A stretch of DNA of 64,000 bases from Ochotona curzoniae (Eukaryota; Chordata; Mammalia; Lagomorpha; Ochotonidae), in contig NW_024465886.1 of the NCBI RefSeq assembly GCF_017591425.1, forward strand, positions 558,001 to 622,000, read 5' to 3'. The notes under the pieces are model-generated. The model searched no databases. It saw nothing but the letters and a program-made list of their open reading frames with translations, and had not been told where the DNA came from. This document shows positions 20,911-32,885 of the stretch, piece by piece. Numbering within the stretch: position 1 is the stretch's first letter; the number at the start of each line of letters is the position of its first letter. Made by a program: the position numbers and the translations under genes.

Positions 20911-23480
20911 AGAAACTACTTTTTAAAAATAGTATATATAGCTTTAGCAGAACTGCCTCTGCTGACTTAATTGGGAGCTGGAGTCTCTGAAGAGAAGTCT
21001 GGGGCATACTGGGTGTGTCAGCCATTCATGTAGGGGTTCTGTGGCTAAAGCCGTGGGCATTTTCAGAGGCTAACATCTCTGCCTAACCCAAGAATGCCCG
21101 AGAATTCAGGAAAGCTCTCAGAAGAGTTTATCTGTGTGGATAAAGTTATATCAAGACATCGAATAATGAGATTACTACAGAATTCTCATTTAGACATGTG
21201 ATTTCTTCAGCTTTTTTCTTTCACTAAAACAAGCTGTTGGCTCAACAAAATCATATATCTAGTCTATGTCAAATTGATTTTAACAAAGGTGTGGTCATAA
21301 AGAATGCCTTCATGCTTATGTGGTGGAGTGAGTTGGAAAGCCAGTGCTCCTTCTGTAGTCTCTGTGACGTGTGCTCAAGCCCACTGTACAACGTCAGCCA
21401 AGCAGGAGAGCATGCAGGAAGCCAGATAATGACGATGAGGCATGCGGAAGTCTAGGTGGGCGCACGTCCCTGTCATTTAGGTGCCCTTGAGTCATCGTGT
21501 TCTTGATTCTGATGGTGAGCCATCGTTGACTATAAATCATTTGAACTGAATTGGGGAGGGACATGAATATGAGTGCTTGGTATTAAGATGAGAGCTGCTC
21601 TGTGGGACACTTCCTGATGGAAATGTCACTGATAGTAATGACCCCTCTCCAGGCAGGCAGCTTTTTGATTTTCCCCCGCAGTAAGAGACCAGGCAGCCTT
21701 ACAGCTACAGTGAAACATGCGGGTGATGCAGAACACCAGAGCATCTAGAGAAGCCGGTCGGAGGCTTTGGAGGGAGTGGCCTCATTGGATATCTGTCTAT
21801 TCCAAGGGGCCGTGGGGTCGTGCTTTTCAAGTGCTGCACAAAAGTGCGTCAGAGGCACAAGTGGTGATGGGTGGTGAGAAAGAGGTGCCAGGCACAAGGA
21901 TCTCAGGATGAATGGACTTGGCCAGCACTGATGGCGGACAGGAACCCAGACAAGGTCAGGGGAAAGTCAGTGGGCTCCCAGGTCTCCAGGCTCTCCAGTA
22001 CTCGGAGGGCCCAAGCTTGCGAGCTCATTGATGTTTTGGAAAATGTATGGGATCATATTTCCTGAAGGCAGTGTCTGAAATACCAACCTCCAATGCTTAT
22101 GAAATCTTCAGTTACACCAGGTGCCCCCAAAGCTCTCACTATAGCGCCTGAGCTCAGGTTTCTATGCCTTCCCCCCACCTTTTTTTTCCATTTTAACTTA
22201 ATTCTGGGAATACTTGCACCTAGTGCCAGTAATACTCTGTACTTCCAAATAAAATGCGTAGAAGCTGAAGGGTGAACTCTGCTGATTACTCAGCTTCTTG
22301 CCAATGAGTAAGTGTGTTTGCCTTTCATGGTTAGCTTTCCACGTTGATTACCCCCTCGTCTTCTATCATTTTGTCCATCACAGAAACAGCTTGGTAATCT
22401 CAGAATGAAGAGATTGAAGAATACTCACAGGATTTCTTTCTTTCCCATGTTGACAAGGGGAACTTGCTAGTATTGTTCAGACGACCCTGCCAGAGGGCAC
22501 GGCCTATTGCCTGTGACGGTCAGCTAGATTCAGTTCTTCCGTCTTCCCCAGAATCAGTATCATTTCTCTGAGAATATGTGATAGACACGGGAGCTAGCCG
22601 CCACGTGACGGAGTCTGAATTCAGCAAATGGTGCTCAGGAATTTCCATAGGTGAAATTAGAAAAATGCCCTTAATTTACCATTTCTCAACAGAGACAATT
22701 GGACAGCTCCCCTTTGATAACGCTAATCCAGGTCTCTGTGTTAACTGACTGAAATGTTCAGAGTATTTTGCGTTAATTTCCTTACAATCAGGAGTAACAA
22801 GACAATTCATTGTATTTGAGTTTTGTGGGTTAATAATCTTTCAAATACGTGGGAGCAATTCAGCCGTTTGCTTTTGTAGGTTCAATAATTCTGTCTCCAT
22901 TTAGAAAAGAAGTGATAGTTGGTTTTTTTTTTTTTTAAAGAAAGCTACTAAATAATGCATGATGTGATGGGACGAGGAGAATATTGCTAAAATTCACATC
23001 AAAAAGCATACTGTATCACACTGCTCAGTTCTCAGAGCCCATTAGAGCCCATTTAACACGTAATATTTCCCAATTAAATGTGTTGGTAAGAATTATTCAT
23101 TTTAATAATTAAAAAGCTTCCCCAGCTCCCTGAAGAGCGTTACCATGGAGGCCCAGCTCCACCAGTGGGGATAATCACAGCGTGCTAATGCAAGGAGAGT
23201 GACGCGGGATGCTGCCCACCAGTGGGACGGACTCAAGGCTCAGGGATTGCCAGGGAAGCGACCTTTGGCTGCAGCAGGCTAGGGTGCTGTTTGGCTCTGT
23301 TGATCAATGGTCCGTAAAACGTCTCAATGGCTTTGTGTTTTAACCACGTCTTGAGACTCAGGATGATGTAAGCATTTTGAACGTCATCAGCGCTACACTT
23401 CAGGAAGTCATTCCCCAACAGGGCTTTGTGATGCCTAAGGCTGCCATGAAATTCCCCAGACAAAATTGTTTTGCATTTTT
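20911..23480. other. Long unique block
   Basis: No transposable element is recognised over about 2.5 kb. The part 22690-23220 is A/T-rich, free of repeats and dense in homeodomain-like TAATTA-type words (TTAATAATTAAAAAGC, CCCAATTAAATG). In mammalian genomes this texture is common in conserved non-coding elements. Conservation itself cannot be judged here. Confidence 0.4.
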
Positions 23481-23489
23481 AGTTAAACA

Positions 23490-23785
23490 CACAGACCAGG
23501 CGTATGGGATCGGGGTCCGTGCTCTGCTTGAGACTGTCCTGTACAGTACTTGGGTTCGATTCCCGACTCTGGACTCCAGCTTCCTCTTGCTGGACGGCTG
23601 GCAGACAGCAGGGGATGGCTGGGGTGTTCCTTTCCCTGCCATGTACAAGGACGACGGAGACGGAGTTCCAGCCTCCAGGCTTTGGCCTACTCAGCCTGTC
23701 GTCACACTTGGGGAGTGATGCTGTGAGTAAATCCCCGTCTGCCCCGTCTCTCTCTCAGACTCCCTGCTTTTTAAAACAGAAAAAA
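23490..23785 (+). mobile_element. Old C-SINE, sense
   Basis: The B-box-like GGGTTCGATTCCCGACTCTG is well kept. CCAGCTTCCTCTTGCTG, GGCAGACAGCAGGGGATGG and GCTTTGGCCTACTCAG follow in the family order. It ends TCTCTCTCTCAGACTCCCTGC. Strongly diverged. Confidence 0.75.
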
Positions 23786-24534
23786 CTTGGAGCCTAGAAC
23801 CTTTCTGAGGGACTCATGCCACGGGTCCTAACAGTGCAACAGCAATGACTGGTCTGGTGGCAGCTGCCTTTGTGCCGTGGGGAGAGAGGTGCTGAGAATC
23901 AGGTGCTGGCGTGTGGAGTCACCGAAGTACAAACGACCATTTCCAAACACTCTAATTCTATGAAAGATATAGAGTGCAATGAAGTCAGAGATCAAAACCC
24001 AGTCCTGAAAATAATCATCAGAATGAGCGTAGTGACACAGTCCCAGTGTCAACACCACCACCACGACTACTTCTAGTAATTGCGATGCTGAAATAGCTGA
24101 TGCTCTGCGGGCACTTGCATGGGACACTACTGCAAGTGCATCACAAAAACACGTTCTTTTAACTACTATCTACAAAGATCTGGTCACTGGTTAGCTATGT
24201 CAATGGCTATATCTATGAGTATAAGTATTACCCTTATGACAACAATACTTTGTAACAACTCAGTGTTACATGCCATTAAAATACTAACTTTTATTCATGT
24301 TGCAACTAACCACTGAGGTAAGCAGAGCTGTTTCTATGGTAACTGCACAGAGCTTCTACGGGCTTTCCCAGCTAATCTTGCATTCCTAGATGTACTTTTT
24401 TTTTTTTTTTCACTTGTAAGACAATCGGCTTAGAGGTGTGTGGTTTTCTTTGTCTTTGAAGCCGGACTCCTTGGCTTTGACAGGAGCTCTGCCTCCGAGT
24501 TGCTCACTCGCACTTCAAGAACAAAAGCAGAGGT
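23786..24534. other. Unique sequence
   Basis: No repeat or exon recognised; a T run lies at about 24398-24411. The open frame at 23828-24127 has no domain. Confidence 0.4.
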
Positions 24535-24740
24535 GCTGTGAAGGGTGTGGGTTGCTGCTTGGGGCATCTCCAGCCCGTTGGGAAGTCAGCTACCCTGGGA
24601 GGTAGCAGCTGATGACCGTGGCTCTGACACCCATGGGGGACACCCGGTGGTGTTTCTGGGTGCTGGTTGCAGCCTGGTCCAGTCCTGGTTGGTGCAGGTG
24701 TTTGGGGAGGTAAAGATAATTTCTTTCTCATTCTAAAAAA
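24535..24740 (+). mobile_element. C-SINE 3' part, sense, old
   Basis: The order CTCCAGCCCGTTGGGAAG, GCTACCCTGGGAGGTAGCAGCTGATGA, GGTGTTTCTGGGTGCTGG, CCTGGTCCAGTCCTGGTTG and GCAGGTGTTTGGGGAGG follows the middle and rear of the family. The head is missing or unrecognisable. The 186-codon minus-strand frame at 24504-25064 overlaps this repeat and is not a gene. Confidence 0.68.
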
Positions 24741-25924
24741 TTTTAGAACAAAGAGGGACAAAGTGGCTTCTCTGAAGTGTTGCGATTGTTTCTCGCCGTA
24801 GTTGTCCTGGGAAATAAAATCAATGAAGGAGAGCAGAAAAGAGCCAGAGTGCGACAGGAAGAAGGCCTGGCCTGCGTGGCTGTCCCCCGGACAGAGCGGG
24901 ACTGAGTGTTCGCTGGGGTCACAGGCCCCGAGTGAGTGAGCGGTGCTGCTGTCCCCCTGAAGAGCCTGGGCAGCCCGTTTTTGGGTGGCGTGTGCGGATG
25001 TGGTCATGGCCGAAGCCTGGGCTGTGGGAGCTGGCAATCTGTGTGTTAGCATCCTCCCCACCAACTTCTCTGACAGGTGGTCTGTCTGTGGTACTCTGCT
25101 TTTGTTTTCAGCAAGTTTTCTTAGCGCTCAACATAGTTTCAGCGGAGTGGGTGTGAGTTTACAGCACAGTAAGAAACATCTATTTCTTATTTGTCCCTGG
25201 TTCCTGTCACAGAACTCCTAAAACTCTAAGTTAGGAATCACAGTGACCCTTTGTCCGCCACGCCCACGTGCATGCTAATGTGGTGATTATGTCTGGCCCC
25301 CTGCAGAGCGTCGGAAAGTGAGAGGAGAGAACTGAGAGACCCCCTGATTGAAGTCGAGCCATCTTCAGTCCCATCGCACCCCACTCTACCTGCAGAGAGA
25401 CCACTGTGGCTGGACACAGGTAATCTTGGAAGGTCCATGCTTTGGTTAAACTGGACTGTGTCACTGAGTTGACAGTGCTCGGATCTCAGCCTGCCAGCCT
25501 CCTTCCCTTAGCTTAAAGTGTTCTTGTTCCACTTCTGATTGAAAATGAACCTTTACTAATTTTGACCTCAGAATGATAATGAGGGTGAAATGTACTATTC
25601 CTTGCGTCCATGCATTAGGTATAATAATGTAGCCATTAGAATCTTTCTTCGACTTGAAAGCGATATAAAAGAACTGTGTTTAATATCAGTCTCTTAACTG
25701 ATCTGCAAATAATTGTTAAATCAAATAAAACTAAAGGAGACGAACATTTAAAATATAAACTTAAGCACTATTAAAATTTATAAAAGGCAAAATATTTGTG
25801 TCCATTAACAAATGTTTCCATGAAGTCATTTACATGTGACAGATAATTTAAGGCTGCTTTAAGGTAGTGAGTTAAAATTCTGTGTGTTCTTTCTCTTTTT
25901 CAGTGGAGGAGTTTACCTTTTCTT
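24741..25924. other. Unique sequence
   Basis: GC-rich to about 25440, then A/T-rich. No repeat or exon confirmed. A splice-like pattern around 25290-25420 (CTGCAG ... ACACAGGTAATC) is not backed by any coding frame. Confidence 0.35.
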
Positions 25925-26350
25925 TTGTGTTTTTGTGATATAGTTCCTTAGGCTCAGGAATTTCCCGTCATCCTCCCCACCACTGTTGCCCCTGTATTCT
26001 CACAATAGTTGAGTCTTTCAGCTACAGTCACAAGTCTGTCATTTTGCTATTCCGGTGCGTCCTGACATTGTCGGTACAGGCAATGGCAGAGTCCAGCATC
26101 CTATTGTCAAGATTTATTTAACAATTTCATTGTCAGTTCATTTAAAAGTCCGAAGTAGAGTTGCATACTGTAATTTATCTTCACTTCCTGGTATACCTTC
26201 AAGATGGTCACTATTCCACAGCAAGTGCTAACTGGGTAGGATGGTTGGTACTCCCACACCTGATGCTGGTCCTGCTGCAGTCCCCACACAGACATGCTGA
26301 GCAAGCAGGCTCTTCAGCCTCTTTCTACGCGAGTAGCAAAAATTGTCATT
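25925..26350 (-). mobile_element. Lagomorph L1 3' untranslated region, antisense
   Basis: The plus strand reads ATATAGTTCCTTAGGCTCAGG, then a CCCGTCATCCTCCCCACC block, AGAGTCCAGCATCCTATTG and AACAATTTCATTGTC. These are hallmark phrases of the lagomorph L1 tail in reverse. It is older than the copy at 60982. No ORF2 follows, so the insertion was 5'-truncated. Confidence 0.75.
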
Positions 26351-28599
26351 AAGATTGTTGACTTAAACTTTGGGAAAAAATAGAATGGACAACAGCAACT
26401 ATTTTAAACCATCTGGACATTATCACTCAAGGCTGACCAAGCTTTCTGAGAGCAAGAATGGACAGCTATGATCTATGACAGGCTTCCTGCGTTTATCACT
26501 TACAGAGCCAAAGGGAAGTGACTGGTTCACAGCTGCTCACACGGTCACACAGAGCCGTGTGACCTGACAATGGGAATGCTACTCCAAAAGCGACAGCATC
26601 TTTTAGTCTAGCCAGCATGGCTCCAGGCCCTTCTGTGAAACTTCTACATGCCTGCCTACTGGTTATCGGACAGGTGTGTGCCCTAACCTATGTCCCCTTA
26701 GAGGCCAAAGATGGAAACATAGCAAGTGTCCCTTGGACCAAGACAACTCAGAAGGCAGGGTGTGCGGTGGTGGCTGTCCGGGGTCTCTGTTTCGCTCTTT
26801 CTTTCCTGCCTCACCACGTGACAGGGCGTTTGCGCATTCTGTCCACAGCCTCTGCAGGCGCTGGGTCCTGAGCTGTAATTTCCAAGCTGTGAACTGAAAT
26901 CAACTTTTTCTTTCCCAAAGAAGCTGCTCTCAGGTATTTTAAAGTAACAAAGAAGAGACTAATTCAATATTTAGTAAGCTGCCACACAGAGTGTTTATAG
27001 TAATCACCGCCAAATGAAGAGAGAGGGGAAAAAGCCTCCCCTGGTTTGTCCCCGGAGTCACCCTGTGTCCCAGTCATGCTGTTTTGCAAATCTCAGATAA
27101 TTAAGGGTTTCTACTTGTCTGGCTGACTTAATCAGAATGCAGTTATTTGCAAAGAATACAATTCTTTCTGAAATAAATTAAATTTTAAAATATGAAGGAT
27201 TCATTATAAGATACAATAGGGAATTTCAAGGCAACACACAGGTAGGAAATGAAGCGTGGCCTGTTCTTCCAGGGCAGGATTTGGATCCTGTTTCTCTCTC
27301 TCTCCTTTTTCCCTTTCCCGAGTCTCATTGTGCTCAGTGTCTGCTTTGCTCGGGTTTTGGTGCGGCCTGTTGTGGCCGTGTTAGCTGCAGCCTTCTGGTG
27401 CCGCAATCAACGGACTGCAGCTCTGTGTATCTGTTCTGTTGTAAGCCACAGAAGCCGCCAGCACTAACTGAAGAGCAAAGGAACTTGCTGGAAGGTCCTG
27501 GAGAGCTCCTGGCTTTGTTGAGAAGGCTTGAGAAACTTCTTTTGCAGGAAGCAAAAGGAACTGCTGAACGGAGCTACAGCCAAGAACATGCTGCACAGCT
27601 GGTTCTGCAGTTGCCTACCTGCACCCCTAGCTTTGAGTGCAATTGACTCACTAGATGCTGTTGAGTCCCGTCGCTTCCTGCCTCGTTCTCTAGTGTTCTT
27701 ACAACTCTGTACTGTATCCAGAATAGCCATTTTTGATAGGCCCAGTGTCAGCGCCTGCGCTGAGAGGGAGTCTTGCAAAGCAGATAAGCACTTTCAGCCG
27801 CAAAGAGGGGTCTACTACCTACCAACTCTCGTGAGCTAGGAAATTGCACAAACCTTAGAAGGAATTTAATTTCTTGGCAGTCAAAATTCCAGAAAGCAGA
27901 AACACTAAGCCATCTGTTTGCTCATAGTTCAGGGAGTATGAATAAGCTATCGTGAGTCAGCTACTCATTCCTGGAGCTGTTGATGATGGCTGGTGAGGCA
28001 AAATGGCTTAATATGACGGGGCTGACATTCTGGCTCTGTAAGAAGGGAGGTATATGCTAGGTAAGCCTGTTGCCTTTTTTGGATGTCAGTTCGTGATTGG
28101 AACCCACAGATGCCAAGGCTGTCTTGTGGTTCTTTTGGCGACTTGGATGTTGCCCAGTCTGCATCAGGTTAGCTGTGATCATGCATTGGCTGCGCTAATC
28201 CATTCATGTTCTAATTTAGGGGTAACAGTGGTTACTTTGGGGCATTTGGCCACTTTGCGAACCCAGATCTTCTCCAGAAGGTCTATTTCATTTTCCTGCC
28301 TAGATTAAGGGGAAAATGTGAATCTCCTTAAGTGGGTATTTGAGTTGCAACTCCGAACATTCCCCAGACTCTGGCTGTTTATACAGCTCTTCCGGCCTTT
28401 GCAAGGTTATATAAAATGTCTTTGAAAACTCCCACCTATGTATCTCTTAGATGGGTGAGGCATAAAAAGGAAAGAGGTATTGGAAAGTTAAAACTCCACT
28501 AGTAATAAGATCTTACCATTGTTTTTGTTCATTCAAAGTATTGTCCATTATGTGCTAGGCACTAGGTCCAATTGCACTGAAATTGGTTTTTCATTTTTT
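26351..28599. other. Unique sequence
   Basis: About 2.2 kb without a recognised element. Open frames at 27281-27646 and 27528-27839 overlap on both strands and have no domain. The stretch 26970-27180 is A/T-rich with a conserved-element texture (CAGATAATTAAGGG, GACTTAATCAG), noted only as a possibility. Confidence 0.4.
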
Positions 28600-31030
28600 A
28601 TCTTTAGAAGCATTAACACTTTGTCCAATGGATAGTTTGCAGATATTTTCTGCCATTCTTTTGGTTGACTGTTTACACTGAGTGCTTTGGTATTCAGAAG
28701 CTTCTTAGCTTGATGTAACCCTTTTAGTCTGTTTTTGCTTTGTTAACTTTTGATTTTGGGATACTCTACAAGAAGTCTTTGTCTTGACAAATGTCTTTCC
28801 CCCCTCTGATTTCCTGTAGTACTGGGATGGTCTCAGCCTTTTCATTTGGCTGTGATCACATTGAATCTAATTAGCTTTGGAGAGTGTTTTGATGACATGA
28901 ATTCTTCCCATTTTTTATTAGTATTTTATAGAGTTAATTTTTGAGACCGTTCAGATCCTTGCCAACTTGGTTTTTTTTTTTTTTTATAGCTGTTCAGGAT
29001 AGGAGTGATGCTGTAAGATCTTTTTCAGTCATGGAATTGTTTGTGTATCCAAATTCTGTTCATTTTTGTGTGTTCATTTTATTTCCTGGAACTCTGACAC
29101 ATTCTATTCTGAGTTCCCGTAATTTCTTAGTGGAGTCTTAGGTTCTCCTATGTAAAGGGTCCTATGATGAGCAAACAGGAATATTATGATTTCATCCTTT
29201 CATATTTGTATCCCTTTGATTGTTTTTTCTTTTCTAATGACTCAAGCTAAAACTTCCAGAACTATACTGAATATTAATTATGTGTAGGTAGCATCCTTTT
29301 ATGGTTCCAGATCTTAGTGGAAGTATTTCTAGCTCTTCCCAATTCAATAGGATGCTGTGTGTTTGTCCTGTGTTACCTTGATTGTCAGGAGGAATCTTTG
29401 CTTGAGGTTTCTATGTTGTATTATGTAAAATGTTTTCTCTACATTCTTGCGTGTAGATTTGGTGACTCATTTTGCTAGTGTGGCGTATCATATTTATTGA
29501 TGTATGTGTTGAACTGTCCCTGCCTCCCGGGGCTAAGTCCCAGCTAGTCTTGGAGGGTGACCTTATGATGAGCAGGTAGTGTTTTGTTGGGGATTTTTGC
29601 ATCTATGTTCATCAAGCATCAAGGGTGTTGGTCTATGGTTTTTGGTTGTTGTTGTTATTGTTCTGTCATTTCTTTCTTTGTTTTAAAGTTAATATTGGCT
29701 TCTTTGAAGATTTTGGAGGGTTCTTTCTCTTTTCATAGTTTTAGTTCCTCTCTGAAAGTTTGGTAGAATGCAGCAGTGAAGCCATCTGCTCCTGGAACGT
29801 TCTCTGTTACATGCTCAACCTACAGCTTGACTATTCATTTATTTGGGTTTTTCTGTCTTCATTACTCAGTTTTAGTAGGTGGAATTTGTCTAGAATTTAT
29901 CTCGTTTTTCCAATCTGTTAGCATAATGCTTTTTTTTTTTACAGTAATTCCTGATGATTCTTTTTTATTTCCTTGGTTCCTTGTTGTCCATTTTTATCTC
30001 CAATTTTATTAACCGGGTCTTCTCAAGTTTTTGGTTAGTTAGGCTCAATTATGTTTATTTGTCAAGAAAAACAGCTTTTTCTCTCACTGATCTTTTTTAT
30101 TTCAATGTGTTTATTTCTGCTGTGATTCTTATTGTTTCTTTCTTCCTGGTAGCTTGGGGTTTGGTTTGTTCTTGTTTTTTATAGATACTTGAGTGGCATT
30201 GTTAGAATACTATTTGATGCCTTTCAGATTTCCTTAGGTAGGTGCCAGCTGCCGTAATCTTTGCTTTGATATTGTTTTACAATATCCTATATTTTTTGAT
30301 ATGTTGTGTTGTATGTTTATATTCATTCTCAGATAATTTGATTTCTTCTGTGACTTACTGTTTACTTAGGAGCATGCTGTTTCATCTTCATATATTTTCA
30401 TGTTTTCTAGAATTCCTTAAGTTGATAGTCTCCAGCGCCATTCCACTGTCATCAGAAAAGATACGGTATGATTTCAGTAGTTTTGAATTTTGGGGTACTT
30501 ATTGTATGGGCCAGCATGTGGTCTACCCTAGGACAGGGCTGGTGGAAAGTATGTGTGTTCTGAAGTGGCAGGTTGAAATGTTTTCTAGATTTCAGTTAGG
30601 TCCATTTAGGCAATACCGTAGATGAGCTCTGTTGTGTCTTTGTTTATATTTATCTGATTAATCTGTCCATTGATGAAAGCAGAGTGTTGGATTTCCCCTA
30701 TTGGTTTTGTATCAGAGTCCATGTCTTCCTTTAAACCAACCTCATGTTGGTTCCATATGCACTTACTGTAGGCACAACATCCCGTTGAGGCGATCATTGG
30801 ATCACTTTATCTCTGGTAGCGGTGTCCGACGGCAGGATGGTTACTCCTGTTTTCTACTTTCTGTTAGCACGGAATGCCTTTCTCTATCTTCTCACGTTTA
30901 CTGTCTGTCTCGGAGGTGTGTTTCTGCAGGCAGCATTTAGATGGGTCTTGTTTTTGCTTCACTCAGTCAGGATATTTGAACTGGAGAATTTAAGTCATGT
31001 TTACTCAAGGTTACTGTGGAGAAGTAACAT
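28600..31030 (-). mobile_element. Antisense LINE-1 ORF2, old, about 2.4 kb
   Basis: Continuous reverse-complement ORF2 text. It starts with TTTGTCCAATGGATAGTTTGC and TTCAGAAGCTTCTTAGC, and passes the GCAGTGAAGCCATCTGC phrase (reverse of the conserved PDG region). It ends near TTACTCAAGGTTACTGTGG in the endonuclease half. No single frame is open for long; the remnants at 29411-29602 and 30606-30797 are pieces of ORF2. Uninterrupted by SINEs, unlike the L1 at 6690. The 3' end is missing on the left. Confidence 0.88.
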
Positions 31031-32774
31031 AAGTAATGAATTGGTCTTGTCGTTTTTCGGGTTTCAGGCCAGAGTCAAGTGGTCCCCCAGCTTCTCCCTC
31101 AGACAGAACCCCGAGCGGCAGCGATGGGCAGAGGTTCCCTTCTCCCTCAACAGGACAGTGTCCCCGTGAGCCAGGACGGGGCGTCCCCAGCACTGTCTCC
31201 TTGGTCGCTGTGACTTCTGTCCCTCCTACTGTTCAGTGTTGCTCTGCTTCCCGTTGATTTTTCATTGCAAGCTCCTCTCCAACCATCCACAGGAAATGGG
31301 GTTCCTGCTCCTTTTCTCCTCATGTTTTTCCATGGTCAAAATCAGCAAGTCCTTTCCCCAATCAGGAATTTTAGATCTCCCTCAATCACTCTTAAGAATT
31401 CTGTGTCAAAATTTTACTTATAGTTCCTGAAATCTGAATTCGCTTTGATTTCCTGCATCACAAACATTAGCCTTCCTTTGATTTTTTTTTTTCCTGGCCA
31501 TTGGAAAATATAAGAATGAACCCTGGGTTTTTGGATTGCACAAAGAAATGAGTGACAGGCCAGATTTGGCCTGTGGACTCTCATTTGCCAATATGGCTTT
31601 CAAGGTTTCTAGCTTTTTCCTTTTCACAGCTTCTGTACTAATTAAGATTAAACACATCTTTCATGAGACATGTTATATTCTCTTTTGCATCAGAAATATG
31701 TTTTAAAATCTTGTGAGCTCGCTTCCTTGTACCCACTTGCGCATCAGTATCTCCGATTGATAGTGTTGACAATGTGCAATGCATGGGAAAATCATTAGAA
31801 TTTACAGATTCAGGACTTAACTATTGTCTTTCATCTTATTTAGGTCATCTTTCCTTTTCCCCGTTTCAAAACATAATTTTAATCCTTTCTCTTCGTTTTT
31901 CGTTTCAGATCTAATTTGTATGGGCCATAGCTGATCTTCTTTGGAAAATATATTTGCTATGATATTAGAAATTCCTTTGTGAACTCCTGCTTTTTCACTC
32001 CTGAAATGAGAACACACACATTTAAATCCTGAATGAATAAGGGGGAAAGGAGCAAATGAAGTTGAATCGCAGCCAAAATGCAGGCTTTGCATGAGGTTCC
32101 CTTCTAATTTCCCCTAGTTTTCTGTGCTCTATTAATTTTTTTGCCCATTCCTTAGCTTCACACAAATTATTTACACCCTGTATACACTTTTGTGTAAGTG
32201 AGACGTTCAGGAGAGAATTTTTTAAACCTTTTTACCTTCACTAGTAGCTTATATTTTTTAAAGCGTGGGGTGTTTATTTATAAAGCTATTTTATGATCAG
32301 AAAAGACTTCATTCCCCAGGACAATACTTTTCTCGGGAGAGTAACAGCAAAGCGATGCTTTGGAGAGGCAGAATCCTATTTTTAAAGAGTGGTAACCTGT
32401 GGATTTAGTGAAGCTACCCTTCTGGGTGGCCTGCCATGCTAACTTGTTGTGTGGGTGGTGTGACTTGGTGATTATATCCACAAAAATATTGATGAGTGGG
32501 ATGTGCATTGTTTCAAAGTGGATAGTAGGAATTGGAAGTATTTTTAGTGCAAAGAGGATTTAAAAATTGCAAAATCTTTGAAAATTTATATCTTACATCT
32601 AACTGTTAATTATCACTGTTAGCAGAGCTGAGCAAAAGTGTGACTATCTTCAAACATCGGACAATATGAAAATCATATTGTTACCCTCTGCTGTGGTGCT
32701 GGAAAACAACAGTTTCAACAGCCAAGATGAAATGCTGTCTGTGTGTCCTTGAGTTAGTTTTGTCTTTTAGGTTA
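31031..32774. other. Mostly unique; possible DNA-transposon scrap
   Basis: 31031-31240 is GC-richer and could belong to the 5' part of the L1 on its left, but I cannot confirm it. At about 31530-31600 the phrase AGGCCAGATTTGGCCTGTGGAC resembles an old hAT-Charlie-type DNA transposon end (weak). The rest is unrecognised. Confidence 0.35.
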
Positions 32775-32885
32775 TCACCTTTTCTCAGATGGAGAAATTG
32801 GCTTAGAGAAATTTCTCCAGGCCAGACAGGAACATTGATGAAGTGTAAGTCGGAAGCCCCGTTGATCTGAACCTGGCCACTTTGC
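32775..32885 (-). mobile_element. MIR element fragment
   Basis: The order TTTTCTCAGATGGAGAAATTG, then CTTAGAGAAATTTC and GTAAGTCGGAAGCC...TGAACCTGG, matches the reverse complement of the core of MIR, an ancient mammalian tRNA-derived SINE. It predates the lagomorph elements. Confidence 0.65.

Noticed and set aside
24504..25064. 186-codon minus-strand open frame
   Set aside because: It overlaps an old SINE and GC-rich DNA. Its proline/serine-rich text is what chance gives in such sequence, and no family is recognisable.
25225..25440. Possible internal exon bounded by CTGCAG and CAGGTAATC
   Set aside because: The splice-like words are common, and no frame across the segment shows a protein signature or continues to another exon.
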